From a virus, in the IMG/VR virus record IMGVR_UViG_3300042923_001178, positions 1-33,811 of that record: DNA of 33,811 nt; one strand, written 5' to 3'. The notes beneath the pieces are model-generated. The model did not search any database. It was not told the origin of the DNA and saw only the letters and a program-made list of their open reading frames with translations. Below, piece by piece: positions 13,388-22,320 of this stretch. Position numbers and translations under genes: made by a program. Positions within the stretch are counted from its first letter, which is position 1. Every line of letters begins with the position of its first letter.

Positions 13388-14141
13388 TGACATTGTTCCC
13401 GCATTACTTGAAAAAATCAAAAATGATTTTAGTGAGCAGACAATCAACAGTCAGAAGTTGAAGTCTGCTTTTTCTTTGCTCAAAAATCGTAAGGCCACAT
13501 ACAAAAATGTAAATGAGTTTGCTATTGAAATTGGAGAAATATTAGCAAATGTATTAGGCAGCAATATCAGCATTGACATCCTTCCTGACGGGAAAATGTA
13601 TTTTAATATTGCCGATCGGTTGCTTAATGAAACGCTGAAAAATAATTACGATTTGATTTCAAATTTTGCTATTGATGTTCAAGAGCAGTTAAACAAAGAA
13701 GCTGCAATTAAAATTAAAGGTCAGAAGCCTGATTTCAATCAAGATAGGGTAAATGGTCTTGTAAATAAAATATCTGCAGCGGAAGATTTCGATTCTGTTA
13801 AATGGGTATTAGGAGAACCAATTGTGAATTTTAGCCAAAGTGTTGTTGACGATGTTATTAAAGCAAATGTTGATTTTCATGCAAAGTCAGGTCTTAGACC
13901 AAGAATCAACAGAACCCTCGTTGGTCATGCATGTGACTGGTGTAGAAAACTAGCTGGATCATTTGATTATTACGATTTACCAGATGATATTTACAGAAGG
14001 CACGAAAGGTGTAAATGTATAGTCGAATACAAGCCAGGCGATGGGCGAAAACAAAATGTTTGGTCAAAAACATGGTCTGATCCACAAAGGGAACAAAAAA
14101 TTCAAAATAGGAAAAGTCTTAATTTGAGAAAGGATGCGTGA
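13380..14141 (+). CDS. Minor capsid/head morphogenesis protein (MuF/SPP1 gp7-like)
   Basis: This 253-residue protein overlaps the portal gene by 8 bases. The first 130 residues are helical. The C-terminal region carries the Cys/His pattern GHACDWCRKLAGSF, then RRHERCKCIVEYKPGDGRK, seen in MuF-type proteins that bind the portal and enter the procapsid. The ATG at 13380 has AAGGTGG 8 bases upstream; a GTG at 13368 overlaps that site. Confidence 0.78.
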   Translation: MDNDIVPALLEKIKNDFSEQTINSQKLKSAFSLLKNRKATYKNVNEFAIEIGEILANVLGSNISIDILPDGKMYFNIADRLLNETLKNNYDLISNFAIDVQEQLNKEAAIKIKGQKPDFNQDRVNGLVNKISAAEDFDSVKWVLGEPIVNFSQSVVDDVIKANVDFHAKSGLRPRINRTLVGHACDWCRKLAGSFDYYDLPDDIYRRHERCKCIVEYKPGDGRKQNVWSKTWSDPQREQKIQNRKSLNLRKDA

Positions 14142-14200
14142 TCCAATATCTCCCAGCGACAGGGTTATCATGCATGATCGAGATTGAAAGGGGATATTTT

Positions 14201-15610
14201 ATGACTACTAAAGTGAAATTTGGTAATCAACATCCTACTCAATCGGTAATTCTTCCATATGATAGATCTGTATCTCAAAGAGCGGTTGAAAGATACCAAA
14301 GAACTGGACGAAACTGTTACGATTGGCAAATTGATATGCTTGAACCTCTTTTGGCCATCGATAAAGATGATTTGTGGGTTCACCAAAAGTTTGGTTTCTC
14401 AATTCCACGGCGAAATGGTAAAACCGAAGTTATTTACATCGTTGAATTAGATGCGCTTGAAGAAGGATTAAGCATATTGCATACGGCTCACAGGATCAGT
14501 ACGTCTCACGCTTCGTATGAACAAGTAAAAAAACTGCTTGAAGATTCGGGATATATTGAGGGCGAAGACTTCAATTCAATCAAAGCCAAAGGCCAAGAAC
14601 GATTGGAGTTGTATGCGACTGGCGGCGTGATCCAATTTAGAACAAGAACATCTAGCGGTGGTCTTGGTGAAGGATTTGATCTGCTTGTAATCGATGAAGC
14701 CCAAGAATATACCACTGAACAAGAATCAGCGTTGAAGTATACCGTAACCGATAGCAAAAACCCAATGACGATCATGTGTGGTACACCACCTACCCCGGTA
14801 TCTAGTGGTACTGTTTTTACAAGTTATCGCGAAAAAACGCTGTTTGGTAAATCGAAGTATTCTGGTTGGTCCGAATGGTCAGTTGAGGATATGAAAGATA
14901 TCCATGATGTCGAGGCTTGGTACAATTCCAATCCTTCATTAGGTTATCATTTGACGGAAAGAAAGATTGAAGCGGAACTTGGTGATGACAAACTCGATCA
15001 CAACGTGCAGCGTTTAGGGTACTGGCCTAAGTACAATCAAAAATCTGCTATTTCTGCTAGTGATTGGTCAAGATTGAAAGTAGTAGCTTTGCCTGTATTG
15101 AAAGGACCTCTGTATGTTGGTATCAAGTATGGGAATGATGGTCAGAACGTTGCAATGAGTATTGCGGTTAAAACTTTATCCGGAAAAATATTCGTTGAAA
15201 CAATTGATTGTGTGTCTGTAAGAAATGGCAATCAATGGATCATTAATTTCTTGAGAAAAGCTAACGTAAATACAGTGGTTATTGACGGTGCCGGCGGTCA
15301 AAATATCCTAACCAAAGAAATGGCAGATTTTAAACTCAAGGATCCAGTACTTCCTAAAGTATCCGAAATCATTACCGCCAATTCGTTGTGGGAACAGGGA
15401 ATATTCCAACAAACCATTTGCCACAAAGATCAACCGTCACTAAGTTCGGTAGTTACGAACAGTGAGAAACGTAATATCGGAAGCAATGGTGGATTTGGTT
15501 ATAAATCGCAATTTGATGATAGAGATATCTGTTTAATGGATAGTGCGCTATTAGCGCATTGGGCATGCAGTATCAAGAAGCCCAAGAAAAAACAACAAAA
15601 AAGGTATTAG
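14201..15610 (+). CDS. terL: Terminase large subunit
   Basis: This 469-residue packaging motor has a Walker A variant PRRNGKTE (about residues 69-76), Walker B LLVIDEAQE (161-169, Asp165-Glu166), the coupling motif TIMCGTPP, and a C-terminal RNase H-like nuclease starting near YVGIKYGNDGQ. The first nuclease position reads GIKYGNDG rather than the classic Asp, as in some related terminases. The ATG at 14201 follows AAAGGGG at 7 bases; a GTG at 14138 is weaker. It lies after portal and MuF genes, and no small subunit was found. Confidence 0.93.
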   Translation: MTTKVKFGNQHPTQSVILPYDRSVSQRAVERYQRTGRNCYDWQIDMLEPLLAIDKDDLWVHQKFGFSIPRRNGKTEVIYIVELDALEEGLSILHTAHRISTSHASYEQVKKLLEDSGYIEGEDFNSIKAKGQERLELYATGGVIQFRTRTSSGGLGEGFDLLVIDEAQEYTTEQESALKYTVTDSKNPMTIMCGTPPTPVSSGTVFTSYREKTLFGKSKYSGWSEWSVEDMKDIHDVEAWYNSNPSLGYHLTERKIEAELGDDKLDHNVQRLGYWPKYNQKSAISASDWSRLKVVALPVLKGPLYVGIKYGNDGQNVAMSIAVKTLSGKIFVETIDCVSVRNGNQWIINFLRKANVNTVVIDGAGGQNILTKEMADFKLKDPVLPKVSEIITANSLWEQGIFQQTICHKDQPSLSSVVTNSEKRNIGSNGGFGYKSQFDDRDICLMDSALLAHWACSIKKPKKKQQKRY

Positions 15611-15638
15611 ACGACTATTTAACGGTAGTCGTTTTTTA
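15611..15638 (+). terminator. Rho-independent terminator after terL
   Basis: ACGACTA (15611-15617) pairs with TAGTCGT (15626-15632), followed by TTTTTT. It separates the packaging genes from the scaffold/capsid genes, perhaps lowering transcript levels between them. Confidence 0.7.
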
Positions 15639-15690
15639 ATACGCAAAATTACCGAACTGCCGGGCAAGCAGGAGAAAGGAAGTTTGTATT

Positions 15691-16152
15691 ATGACATTCA
15701 AAGCAATCGAAACACAAGAGGAACTGGACCGTATTATCCAGGAGAGATTGAATCGTGAAAAAGGAAAGTTTGCTGATTACGATGAAATCAAAGCACGTAA
15801 TACTGCATTAGAAACAGAAGTAGATTCGTTGAAATCAACAATCGAGGAGACAAGCACTGCCGCTGAGACTCATGAGCAAACAATAGCTGATCTAAATAAA
15901 CAAATTGCTGAGAAAGAAACAGTGAATTTGCGCACTAGAATTGCATTACAAAACGGATTGCCTATTGATTTGGCGGATCGTTTGATTGGTTCTGATGAGG
16001 AAAGTATCAAAGCAGATGCAGAACGGTTAGCAGGTTTCGTAAGCAAGAAACCAACGCCGCCACCTTTGAAAAATACTGAACCAGTAGTAGAAAAAGATGA
16101 AGATGCAGATTTAAAAGAAATGCTAAAAAAATTAAACGATAGAGGAGAATAA
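15691..16152 (+). CDS. Scaffold protein (DUF4355-like)
   Basis: This 153-residue acidic, helical protein has a long coiled coil (about residues 30-80), a linker KKPTPPPLK, and a charged C-terminal helix. It lies directly before the major capsid gene. Length, coiled coil and position match siphophage scaffolding proteins, which shape the procapsid and then leave. Confidence 0.85.
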   Translation: MTFKAIETQEELDRIIQERLNREKGKFADYDEIKARNTALETEVDSLKSTIEETSTAAETHEQTIADLNKQIAEKETVNLRTRIALQNGLPIDLADRLIGSDEESIKADAERLAGFVSKKPTPPPLKNTEPVVEKDEDADLKEMLKKLNDRGE

Positions 16153-16156
16153 CAAC

Positions 16157-17056
16157 ATGACTAATGTAATGAAAAGAGACGAATTATTTACACCAGAAAG
16201 AATTGCAGGAATGATCAACAAAGTAAAAGGACATAGTTCTTTAGCTTTGTTAACACAACAAGAACCAGTTGCTTTTAACGGTAACGAGATGTTTAGTTTT
16301 ACATTGGATAAAGATATTGATTTAGTAGATGAAGGTGGTGCGAAATCAGTAGGTGGGGCTACAATTCAAAAAGTTAAAATGATGCCTGTAAAAGTCGAAT
16401 ATAGTGCACGATTTTCCGATGAAATGTGGTTCTCGGGTGAAGAGGCCCAATTAAATATTTTGAAAGAATTCGCTGATGGATATTCGAAAAAACTAGCACG
16501 TGGTTTAGATTTAATGTCATTCCACGGCATTAATCCACGTACAAAATTGGTATCTGAACTAGTTAGTGGCAAAAGCTTTGACACAGTTGTTGATCAAACC
16601 GTTGAATATGATGCAGCGAAAGTTGATGACGTATTGGAAGATGCGATTTTCATGGTACAAAATTCAGAAGGAATCACAACAGGAATTGCTATGGCACCGG
16701 TCGTTGGTCGTGACTTGTCAAAAGTTGAAGTGAATGGAGTACGTCAATATCCAGAATTTCGTATGGGTGCTAAACCAGAAAATTTAGCAGGTATGAAAAT
16801 CGATATCAATGAAACTGTATCAGCAGTCGGTGATACTTCAATTTACGTTGGGGATTTCGCAAATTCTGTGAAATGGGGATATGCAAAAAATATTGGTTTG
16901 CAAGTCCATACTGCTGGTGACCCTGATAATAGCGGGCGTGACCTGGCTGGACACAACGAAATCTTGTTACGTTCCGAAACATATTTAGGGTGGGGGATCT
17001 TGGACAAAGCTAGTTTTGCCCGTGTGATCAAACCAGCTGCAGGAGGCGGACAATAA
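16157..17056 (+). CDS. Major capsid protein (HK97 fold)
   Basis: This 299-residue protein follows the scaffold gene by 4 bases, with GAGGAG before the ATG. It has the order expected of HK97-type capsid proteins: an N-arm, an E-loop region around residues 50-90, a P-domain helix (AQLNILKEFADGYSKKLARG), and a C-terminal A-domain ending with the RSETYLGWGILDKASFARV strand. There is no separate protease gene, so the scaffold or N-arm is probably not processed by a phage protease. Confidence 0.9.
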   Translation: MTNVMKRDELFTPERIAGMINKVKGHSSLALLTQQEPVAFNGNEMFSFTLDKDIDLVDEGGAKSVGGATIQKVKMMPVKVEYSARFSDEMWFSGEEAQLNILKEFADGYSKKLARGLDLMSFHGINPRTKLVSELVSGKSFDTVVDQTVEYDAAKVDDVLEDAIFMVQNSEGITTGIAMAPVVGRDLSKVEVNGVRQYPEFRMGAKPENLAGMKIDINETVSAVGDTSIYVGDFANSVKWGYAKNIGLQVHTAGDPDNSGRDLAGHNEILLRSETYLGWGILDKASFARVIKPAAGGGQ

Positions 17057-17382
17057 TGGAATATCACAATATCAAAACAGGGGTTACTTTTAGTAGCCCC
17101 TTTGTTATTTCTGGTGGCGATTGGGTCTTGTTGAAAGATGAGCCAAAACTTGATGAAGAACCAAAAGCACTGAATGAAGTAGAAATTGAAAATCCTGCCG
17201 ATGAAGCTGAAATACCAGCTGTTGCTCCAGAACAACAAGCCGATGAAAAAGATGAACAAGTGGCTGGATTAGAAGACATTACTAAAAAGCAAATCATGCA
17301 GGAATTAGATGCATTTGGCATCAAGTATAACCCTAGCTCTAAAAAGCAAGAATTGTATGATTTGATGATGCAAGGGAAGTGA
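17056..17382 (+). CDS. Capsid-associated protein with C-terminal HeH/LEM-like motif
   Basis: This 108-residue protein starts at the last base of the capsid gene. It has a beta-rich N-terminus, an acidic Pro/Ala/Glu linker (about residues 30-70), and a C-terminal helix-extended-loop-helix (EDITKKQIMQELDAFGI then SSKKQELYDLMM) like the HeH domains found in head-tail region proteins. Its precise role is unknown. Confidence 0.65.
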   Translation: MEYHNIKTGVTFSSPFVISGGDWVLLKDEPKLDEEPKALNEVEIENPADEAEIPAVAPEQQADEKDEQVAGLEDITKKQIMQELDAFGIKYNPSSKKQELYDLMMQGK

Positions 17383-17386
17383 GTTC

Positions 17387-17830
17387 ATGGCAGCCTTTGC
17401 AACTATTGATGATTTGTCAAACCTATGGCGTGCCCTTAAGCCAGAAGAAACTACACGTGCTACTGAATTACTTGATGTCGTTTCTGATTCTTTACGAATG
17501 GAAGCTGATAAGGTAGGTAAAGATTTGGACAATATGATTAATATGAAACCAGATTACTTTTTGAATGTTGTTAAATCGGTAACTGTTGATGTTGTAGCTA
17601 GAACATTAATGACATCAACTGATCAGGAGCCTATGACCCAGTATGCAGAAGGGGCATTGGGTTATTCCGTTTCTGGATCTTACCTTGTTCCCGGAGGCGG
17701 TTTATTTATTAAGAATAGTGAATTAAGCCGCCTTGGCTTAAGACGGCAGCGGATGGGAGTGATCGAACCTTATGGCACTTTTGAAAGGCATAACAATTCA
17801 ATTGGTGGGTTTGACCAAGACGGGAACTGA
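17387..17830 (+). CDS. Head-tail connector protein (Gp19/Gp15/Gp42-like)
   Basis: This 147-residue protein has the connector pattern: a helical N-terminus (FATIDDLSNLWRALKPEETT), a long helix with VKSVTVDVVARTLM, and a C-terminal glycine-rich turn before FIKNSELSRLGL. It occupies the first connector position after the capsid genes and would stack on the portal. It overlaps the next gene by 59 bases. Confidence 0.8.
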   Translation: MAAFATIDDLSNLWRALKPEETTRATELLDVVSDSLRMEADKVGKDLDNMINMKPDYFLNVVKSVTVDVVARTLMTSTDQEPMTQYAEGALGYSVSGSYLVPGGGLFIKNSELSRLGLRRQRMGVIEPYGTFERHNNSIGGFDQDGN

Positions 17831-18110
17831 TCCATTCGGGAATCCAATCTACGAAGAAACAGATATTGTTGTTGAAAATGTATTGGTCAGCCCTACTTCA
17901 ACTGATGATATTGTCAATCAACTTACTTTAACGGGCAAAAAAGCTGTATATACGTTGGCAATCCCTAAAGGAGATACTAATGATTGGGAAGACAAGGAAG
18001 TAAAATTCTTTGGCAAACGCTGGCGTACCTTTGGTTTTCCAATCGAGGGTATCGAAGATTTAATCCCACTTGATTGGAATAAGAAAGTGATGGTGGAGCG
18101 CTATGGCTAA
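17772..18110 (+). CDS. Head-closure/head-tail joining protein
   Basis: This 112-residue beta-rich protein has conserved turn residues (TDPFGNPIYEE, then GKKAVYTLAIPKG). It lies in the usual second joining position and probably plugs the connector. It begins inside the preceding gene in another frame and ends 8 bases into the next. A GGGAG lies upstream of the ATG at longer than ideal spacing. Confidence 0.72.
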   Translation: MALLKGITIQLVGLTKTGTDPFGNPIYEETDIVVENVLVSPTSTDDIVNQLTLTGKKAVYTLAIPKGDTNDWEDKEVKFFGKRWRTFGFPIEGIEDLIPLDWNKKVMVERYG

Positions 18111-18339
18111 TTTAAAATTTAAATTAAATCGTAGTGGTGTTGCTAGTTTGATGAAATCAGCTGCAATGCAAGCTGTTCTTGAAGAAAAGGCAACTTCTGT
18201 GCGTAATCGTGCAGGGGAAGGATATAAACAAGATACGTTTGTTGGAAAGACTAGGGCGAATGCGATGGTTTATGCTGATACATATCAAGCGAAAAAGGAC
18301 AACATGAAAAATAATACGTTGCTTAAGGCGGTGAGATAA
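18103..18339 (+). CDS. Minor structural protein (HK97 gp10-like)
   Basis: This 78-residue basic helical protein matches the usual length and pattern of gp10-type proteins (LNRSGVASLMKSAAMQAVLE, then ending NNTLLKAVR). Such proteins sit between head closure and tail terminator genes and take part in head-tail joining. Overlaps on both sides indicate coupled translation. Confidence 0.72.
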   Translation: MANLKFKLNRSGVASLMKSAAMQAVLEEKATSVRNRAGEGYKQDTFVGKTRANAMVYADTYQAKKDNMKNNTLLKAVR

Positions 18340-18675
18340 ATGATCGAGATTGTGATCAAGAACTTTCTTGATAGTCACTTGTCTGTGCCGTCTTTCTTAG
18401 AAAAGCAAGGAGAGATGCCAGAAAGCTACGTTCTTTTTGAAAAGACTGGTAGTGGAGAAAATAATCAAATTTCTTCTTCAACGTATGCATTTCAAAGCTA
18501 TGCACCAACATTATATAAAGCAGCTGTGTTGAATGCTGAATTGAAGGTAGTTTTAAAAGAATTGATCACACTTGATGAAATTAGCAGAATCAAGTTGAAC
18601 AGTGATTATAACTATACGGATACAACTACGAAAGAATACCGATATCAAGCTGTTTTTGATATCACTCATTATTAG
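18340..18675 (+). CDS. Tail terminator/tail completion protein
   Basis: This 111-residue alpha/beta protein begins with a helix ([18 protein letters not shown]) and has a [14 protein letters not shown] strand turn typical of tail-terminator proteins that cap the tail tube. It lies just before the major tail protein, the expected place. It starts directly after the previous stop. Confidence 0.72.
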   Translation: MIEIVIKNFLDSHLSVPSFLEKQGEMPESYVLFEKTGSGENNQISSSTYAFQSYAPTLYKAAVLNAELKVVLKELITLDEISRIKLNSDYNYTDTTTKEYRYQAVFDITHY

Positions 18676-18686
18676 GAGGTAATAAA

Positions 18687-19265
18687 ATGTCAGATGCAAA
18701 AAATGTATCAACAGCTAAACCCAAGGTAGGTGGAGCTATTTATTCGGCACCATTGGGAACAACAGTACCCAAGAATGCTAAAGAAGAATTGAATGCTGCT
18801 TTTAAACCTTTGGGTTACATTTCAGAAGACGGTATGACTAACTCAAATACTCCATCAAATGAAAATATTAAAGCTTGGGGAGGAGATACTGTTGCTTCGG
18901 TACAAACCGAAAAAGAAGACACTTTTACGTATACGTTGATTGAAGCAACAAACGTTGAGGTGCTTAAAGAAGTCTATGGATCAACAAACGTATCCGGTAC
19001 TTTAGCCACTGGAATTACGATCAAAGCTAATTCGAAAGAATTAGAAGAACATGCGATTGTTGTTGATATGATTCTAAAAGGCGGCAATCTAAAAAGAATC
19101 GTTATTCCTAATGCGAAAGTATCTGAAATTGGAGAAATTAATTATACAGATGCGGATGCAGTAGGGTATGAAACAACTATTACGGCTGTTCCGTCAGATG
19201 AAGAAGGTAATACTCACTTCGAGTATATCCAAAGTCCAACTACATCAGGAGGCGAGACAGTATGA
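18687..19265 (+). CDS. Major tail protein
   Basis: This 192-residue beta-rich protein forms the tail tube. The sequence has the phi13-type tail pattern: [32 protein letters not shown] and a central [21 protein letters not shown] strong TAGGAGGTAA precedes the ATG. No C-terminal Ig-like domain is present. Confidence 0.88.
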   Translation: MSDAKNVSTAKPKVGGAIYSAPLGTTVPKNAKEELNAAFKPLGYISEDGMTNSNTPSNENIKAWGGDTVASVQTEKEDTFTYTLIEATNVEVLKEVYGSTNVSGTLATGITIKANSKELEEHAIVVDMILKGGNLKRIVIPNAKVSEIGEINYTDADAVGYETTITAVPSDEEGNTHFEYIQSPTTSGGETV

Positions 19266-19525
19266 TTGAAGGCAAAACAGATTCTGGATTTGTATACTCT
19301 ATTGAAAAAAAGCGATTGGATAACTACGAACTTTTAGAAGTAATTACCGAAGTTGACGAAAATCCAACACTTATTCCCAAAGCCCTAAAACTTTTGCTTG
19401 GACAAGAGCAAGCTAGTGCATTAAAAGAGCATGTACGTGATGAAGATGGTATTGTTCCAGCTGAAAAGATGGTAGAAGAGTTGGGGAATATTTTTCAAAA
19501 CCAAGCACAAACAAAAAACTCTTAA
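19262..19525 (+). CDS. Tail assembly chaperone, short form (gpG-like)
   Basis: This 87-residue acidic helical protein starts 4 bases inside the end of the major tail gene (ATGA-type overlap). It lies before the tape measure gene, where tail chaperones lie. A slippery sequence near its end lets part of the ribosomes continue into the next frame, making a longer G-T type product. Confidence 0.8.
   Translation: MIEGKTDSGFVYSIEKKRLDNYELLEVITEVDENPTLIPKALKLLLGQEQASALKEHVRDEDGIVPAEKMVEELGNIFQNQAQTKNS
19513..19519 (+). other. Programmed -1 frameshift site A-AAA-AAC
   Basis: The heptamer is in the correct phase (codons ACA AAA AAC, then TCT TAA). After slipping back one base, translation continues CTC TTA ATC and runs in frame into the 19537-19917 frame, giving a predicted 218-residue fusion. 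A weak 6-bp stem (TTAGTG with CACTAG) lies about 21 bases downstream. Confidence 0.8.
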
Positions 19526-19536
19526 TCCTCGCTGGA

Positions 19537-19917
19537 ATGATTAGTGTAGATGAAGATGCACTAGTTTGTGATTTGGCTGAAACTTATCAAATTTATGATT
19601 ATAAACAGCTGCCAGCTTCTATGGTAGCTGTTTTTTCTTGCGGTTTGAGAGAAACGTCCAGAATAAAAATGAAACTAAGTGGACAAAAAATCCCTCTAGA
19701 CACTCTACTTTTGGCAGGGATTAGTGATAATTTAAGACTTTTGCTATGGACGAAAACTAAAGATGGACAAAAAAATGTAAATCGACCTGAGTCAATATTG
19801 CATAAATTATCCGAAAATAATCCGCGTGAGAAAGAAGAAATCATATTTGAATCTGGTGAGGATTTTGAAAAAATGAGACAGCAACTTTTAGGAAACACGG
19901 TCCATGGAGGTGAGTAA
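19537..19917 (+). CDS. Tail assembly chaperone, frameshift extension (gpT-like)
   Basis: This frame has no ribosome binding site before its first ATG and is open upstream to the slippery site, so it is best read as the C-terminal part of the gpG-T fusion. The sequence is DUF5361-like (EDALVCDLAETYQIYDYKQL, then SRIKMKLSGQKI). Gene product ratios set by frameshifting guide tail assembly around the tape measure. Confidence 0.78.
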   Translation: MISVDEDALVCDLAETYQIYDYKQLPASMVAVFSCGLRETSRIKMKLSGQKIPLDTLLLAGISDNLRLLLWTKTKDGQKNVNRPESILHKLSENNPREKEEIIFESGEDFEKMRQQLLGNTVHGGE

Positions 19918-22320
19918 ATGGCTATTGAGTTGGGAAGTGCGTACGTACAAATTATGCCTTCTGCCAAAGGGATTAGTGGGTCAATTCAAAAACAACTTGA
20001 TCCAGAAGCAGCTGCTGCAGGAGAAAGTGCTGGATTGAAGATTGGCACAGGAATTAAAGTAGCAGCAGCTGCGGCAGTTGCTGCAGCTGGTGTGGCATTA
20101 GGAAAAATAATATCATCTTCACTTTCAGAAGGTGCAAATTTACAACAATCATTAGGTGGTATAGAAACACTTTTTAAAGGTAGTGCAGATAAAGTTAAGA
20201 AGTATGCTGATGAGGCTTATAAGACTGCTGGGTTATCAGCAAATGATTATATGGAAAATGTCACAAGTTTCAGTGCGAGTTTATTGCAATCCATGGGTGG
20301 TGATACTGAAAAGGCAGCTGACAAAGCAAATATGGCAATGGTTGATATGTCTGATAATGCCAATAAGATGGGGACGAATATGGGCGATATTCAGAACGCC
20401 TATCAAGGTTTTGCCAAACAAAACTATACTATGTTGGATAACTTGAAACTCGGCTATGGCGGAACAAAAACGGAGATGGAACGACTTCTTGCCGATGCTA
20501 CTAAGTTAACAGGTGTTAAATACGATATCAACAATTTGAGTGATGTCTATAGTGCGATTCATGCAGTTCAAGAAGAACTAGGTATTACTGGAACGACAGC
20601 CAAAGAAGCAGCTGAAACATTTAGTGGATCGTTCACATCTATGAAATCTGCCTTTTCAAATGTGCTTGGTAATTTATCACTAGGAAGAGATATTGAACCT
20701 TCGCTGAAAGCTTTAGCACAGACTACGTCAACCTTTTTGTTTGATAATTTTATTCCAATGGTTGGAAACATTTTAAAAGGATTGCCAGTAGTGTTTTCTA
20801 CATTGTTTCAAAAAGCAGGTCCTAAATTCTTGGCAGGCGGTAAAGAATTGTTGAGTCAATTAGGAATCGGAGTGGGGAGCGGCATGTCCTCATTATTACC
20901 CAACATCCAAAAAACAATAAATCCTATAATCCAAGCATTCAGAACAGCTTTTGGTCAGCTGCCCCAGTTGTTTCAAACTGTTGTGTCAGCAATAACTCCG
21001 ATTATCAGTTCAATTGCTACGGCATTTACTAAACTTGATTTTAGTGGATTACAGGCTTTAATTTCTGCAATTATCCCAGCAATAACAAATGCTTTCAGTA
21101 CAATGATGAGCATTGTCAGTCCTGCAATAGATATGGTAGTAAATTCTTTTGTGAAAATGTGGAATGCAGCTCAACCGTTGATAGCAGTTCTTGCGGATGC
21201 ACTAATGCCAGTTTTACAAGTGGTTGGGGCATTTCTCGGAGGTGTATTTAAAGGAATTCTGATTGGAGTATCTGCCACATTTGATACTATAACTACTGCT
21301 ATAGGATTTTTGACACCAGTAATCTCATTTTTAGTAGATGCCTTTAAGGCATGTGTGCCGGCGTTGACCCAAGTTGCAGAATGGGTTGGAACAGTTATTG
21401 GCTACTTTGCAAATCTTGGGGGTGCAGGAACCTCTCTCAAGTCAATCTTGACTAGTTCTTGGAATAATATAAAAGCGATTATCTCGACTGTTGGGAAAAG
21501 TATAGGTTCTGTAATTACTTCAATAAGATCCTTCTTCACGAGTGCAGGGTCCTCTGGGAATGTTTTGAAAAGTATACTTAGCGCGGCATGGAATGGGATA
21601 AAAGCAGTAATTTCAGCTGTGGGAAATGTCATTGGAAGTGTGGTAAGTAGGATTCGTTCTTTTTTCAGTGGGATGAGTAGTGCTGGGAATGCGATGAAAT
21701 CTGGAGTATCAGGAGCTTGGAATGGTATGAGAAGCGCCATTTCTGGTGTAGCTTCAAGCATTAGTGGGATTGTAAATAACGTGAAAAATATATTTAACAG
21801 CCTTAAAAATATCAGTTTGAGTGGAGCAGGTAGGGCTATCATGAATGGTTTCCTAGGGGGATTGCAATCAGCATGGGGAGCAGTTAAAAACTTTGTAGGT
21901 GGTATTGCGGATTGGATCAAAAAAAATAAAGGCCCAATTAGTTACGATAAAAAATTATTAATACCTGCTGGTAAAGCAATAATGAGTGGGTTTAATAATA
22001 GCTTAAAAGAAAACTTCAAGAACGTGCAAAAAAACGTTTCAGGTATGGCTGGAAAAATTAGTAATGAGTTTAGTCCATCAGGTCAGATGGTTCTTGAAGC
22101 AAGCAGAATAAATAATTCAATAGCGGCAAGTCAATTAGCCAGTACAGCATATACACCTGAATTAGCAGGAAGTTCTTCTACAGATGGAAGCGTGTTTGAA
22201 ATACCTGTGACAGTTGAAATAGAAGGCAGAAAAATGGGGAAAGCTACAGCTAAATTCACTTGGGAAGAGATTCAGAAGATGCAACGTAGGCAAAAGAGAA
22301 ATCAGGAGGGGATTGTGTGA
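19918..22320 (+). CDS. Tail tape measure protein
   Basis: This 800-residue protein begins with an Ala/Gly-rich hydrophobic region, then a helical part with conserved [20 protein letters not shown], and long hydrophobic segments in the middle. At about residues 505-625 there are three roughly 37-residue repeats with core W-N-G-I-K-A-V-I-S. The C-terminal part includes [15 protein letters not shown]. By the rule of about 1.5 Angstrom per residue the tail would be near 120 nm. Unlike some relatives it shows no clear peptidoglycan-hydrolase domain. It overlaps the next gene by 4 bases. Confidence 0.93.
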   Translation: MAIELGSAYVQIMPSAKGISGSIQKQLDPEAAAAGESAGLKIGTGIKVAAAAAVAAAGVALGKIISSSLSEGANLQQSLGGIETLFKGSADKVKKYADEAYKTAGLSANDYMENVTSFSASLLQSMGGDTEKAADKANMAMVDMSDNANKMGTNMGDIQNAYQGFAKQNYTMLDNLKLGYGGTKTEMERLLADATKLTGVKYDINNLSDVYSAIHAVQEELGITGTTAKEAAETFSGSFTSMKSAFSNVLGNLSLGRDIEPSLKALAQTTSTFLFDNFIPMVGNILKGLPVVFSTLFQKAGPKFLAGGKELLSQLGIGVGSGMSSLLPNIQKTINPIIQAFRTAFGQLPQLFQTVVSAITPIISSIATAFTKLDFSGLQALISAIIPAITNAFSTMMSIVSPAIDMVVNSFVKMWNAAQPLIAVLADALMPVLQVVGAFLGGVFKGILIGVSATFDTITTAIGFLTPVISFLVDAFKACVPALTQVAEWVGTVIGYFANLGGAGTSLKSILTSSWNNIKAIISTVGKSIGSVITSIRSFFTSAGSSGNVLKSILSAAWNGIKAVISAVGNVIGSVVSRIRSFFSGMSSAGNAMKSGVSGAWNGMRSAISGVASSISGIVNNVKNIFNSLKNISLSGAGRAIMNGFLGGLQSAWGAVKNFVGGIADWIKKNKGPISYDKKLLIPAGKAIMSGFNNSLKENFKNVQKNVSGMAGKISNEFSPSGQMVLEASRINNSIAASQLASTAYTPELAGSSSTDGSVFEIPVTVEIEGRKMGKATAKFTWEEIQKMQRRQKRNQEGIV

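Noticed and set aside
21402-21920. Minus-strand open frame opposite the tape measure gene
   Set aside because: It is a shadow of the repeat-rich coding strand, with no ribosome site and low-complexity Pro/Ile/Phe composition.
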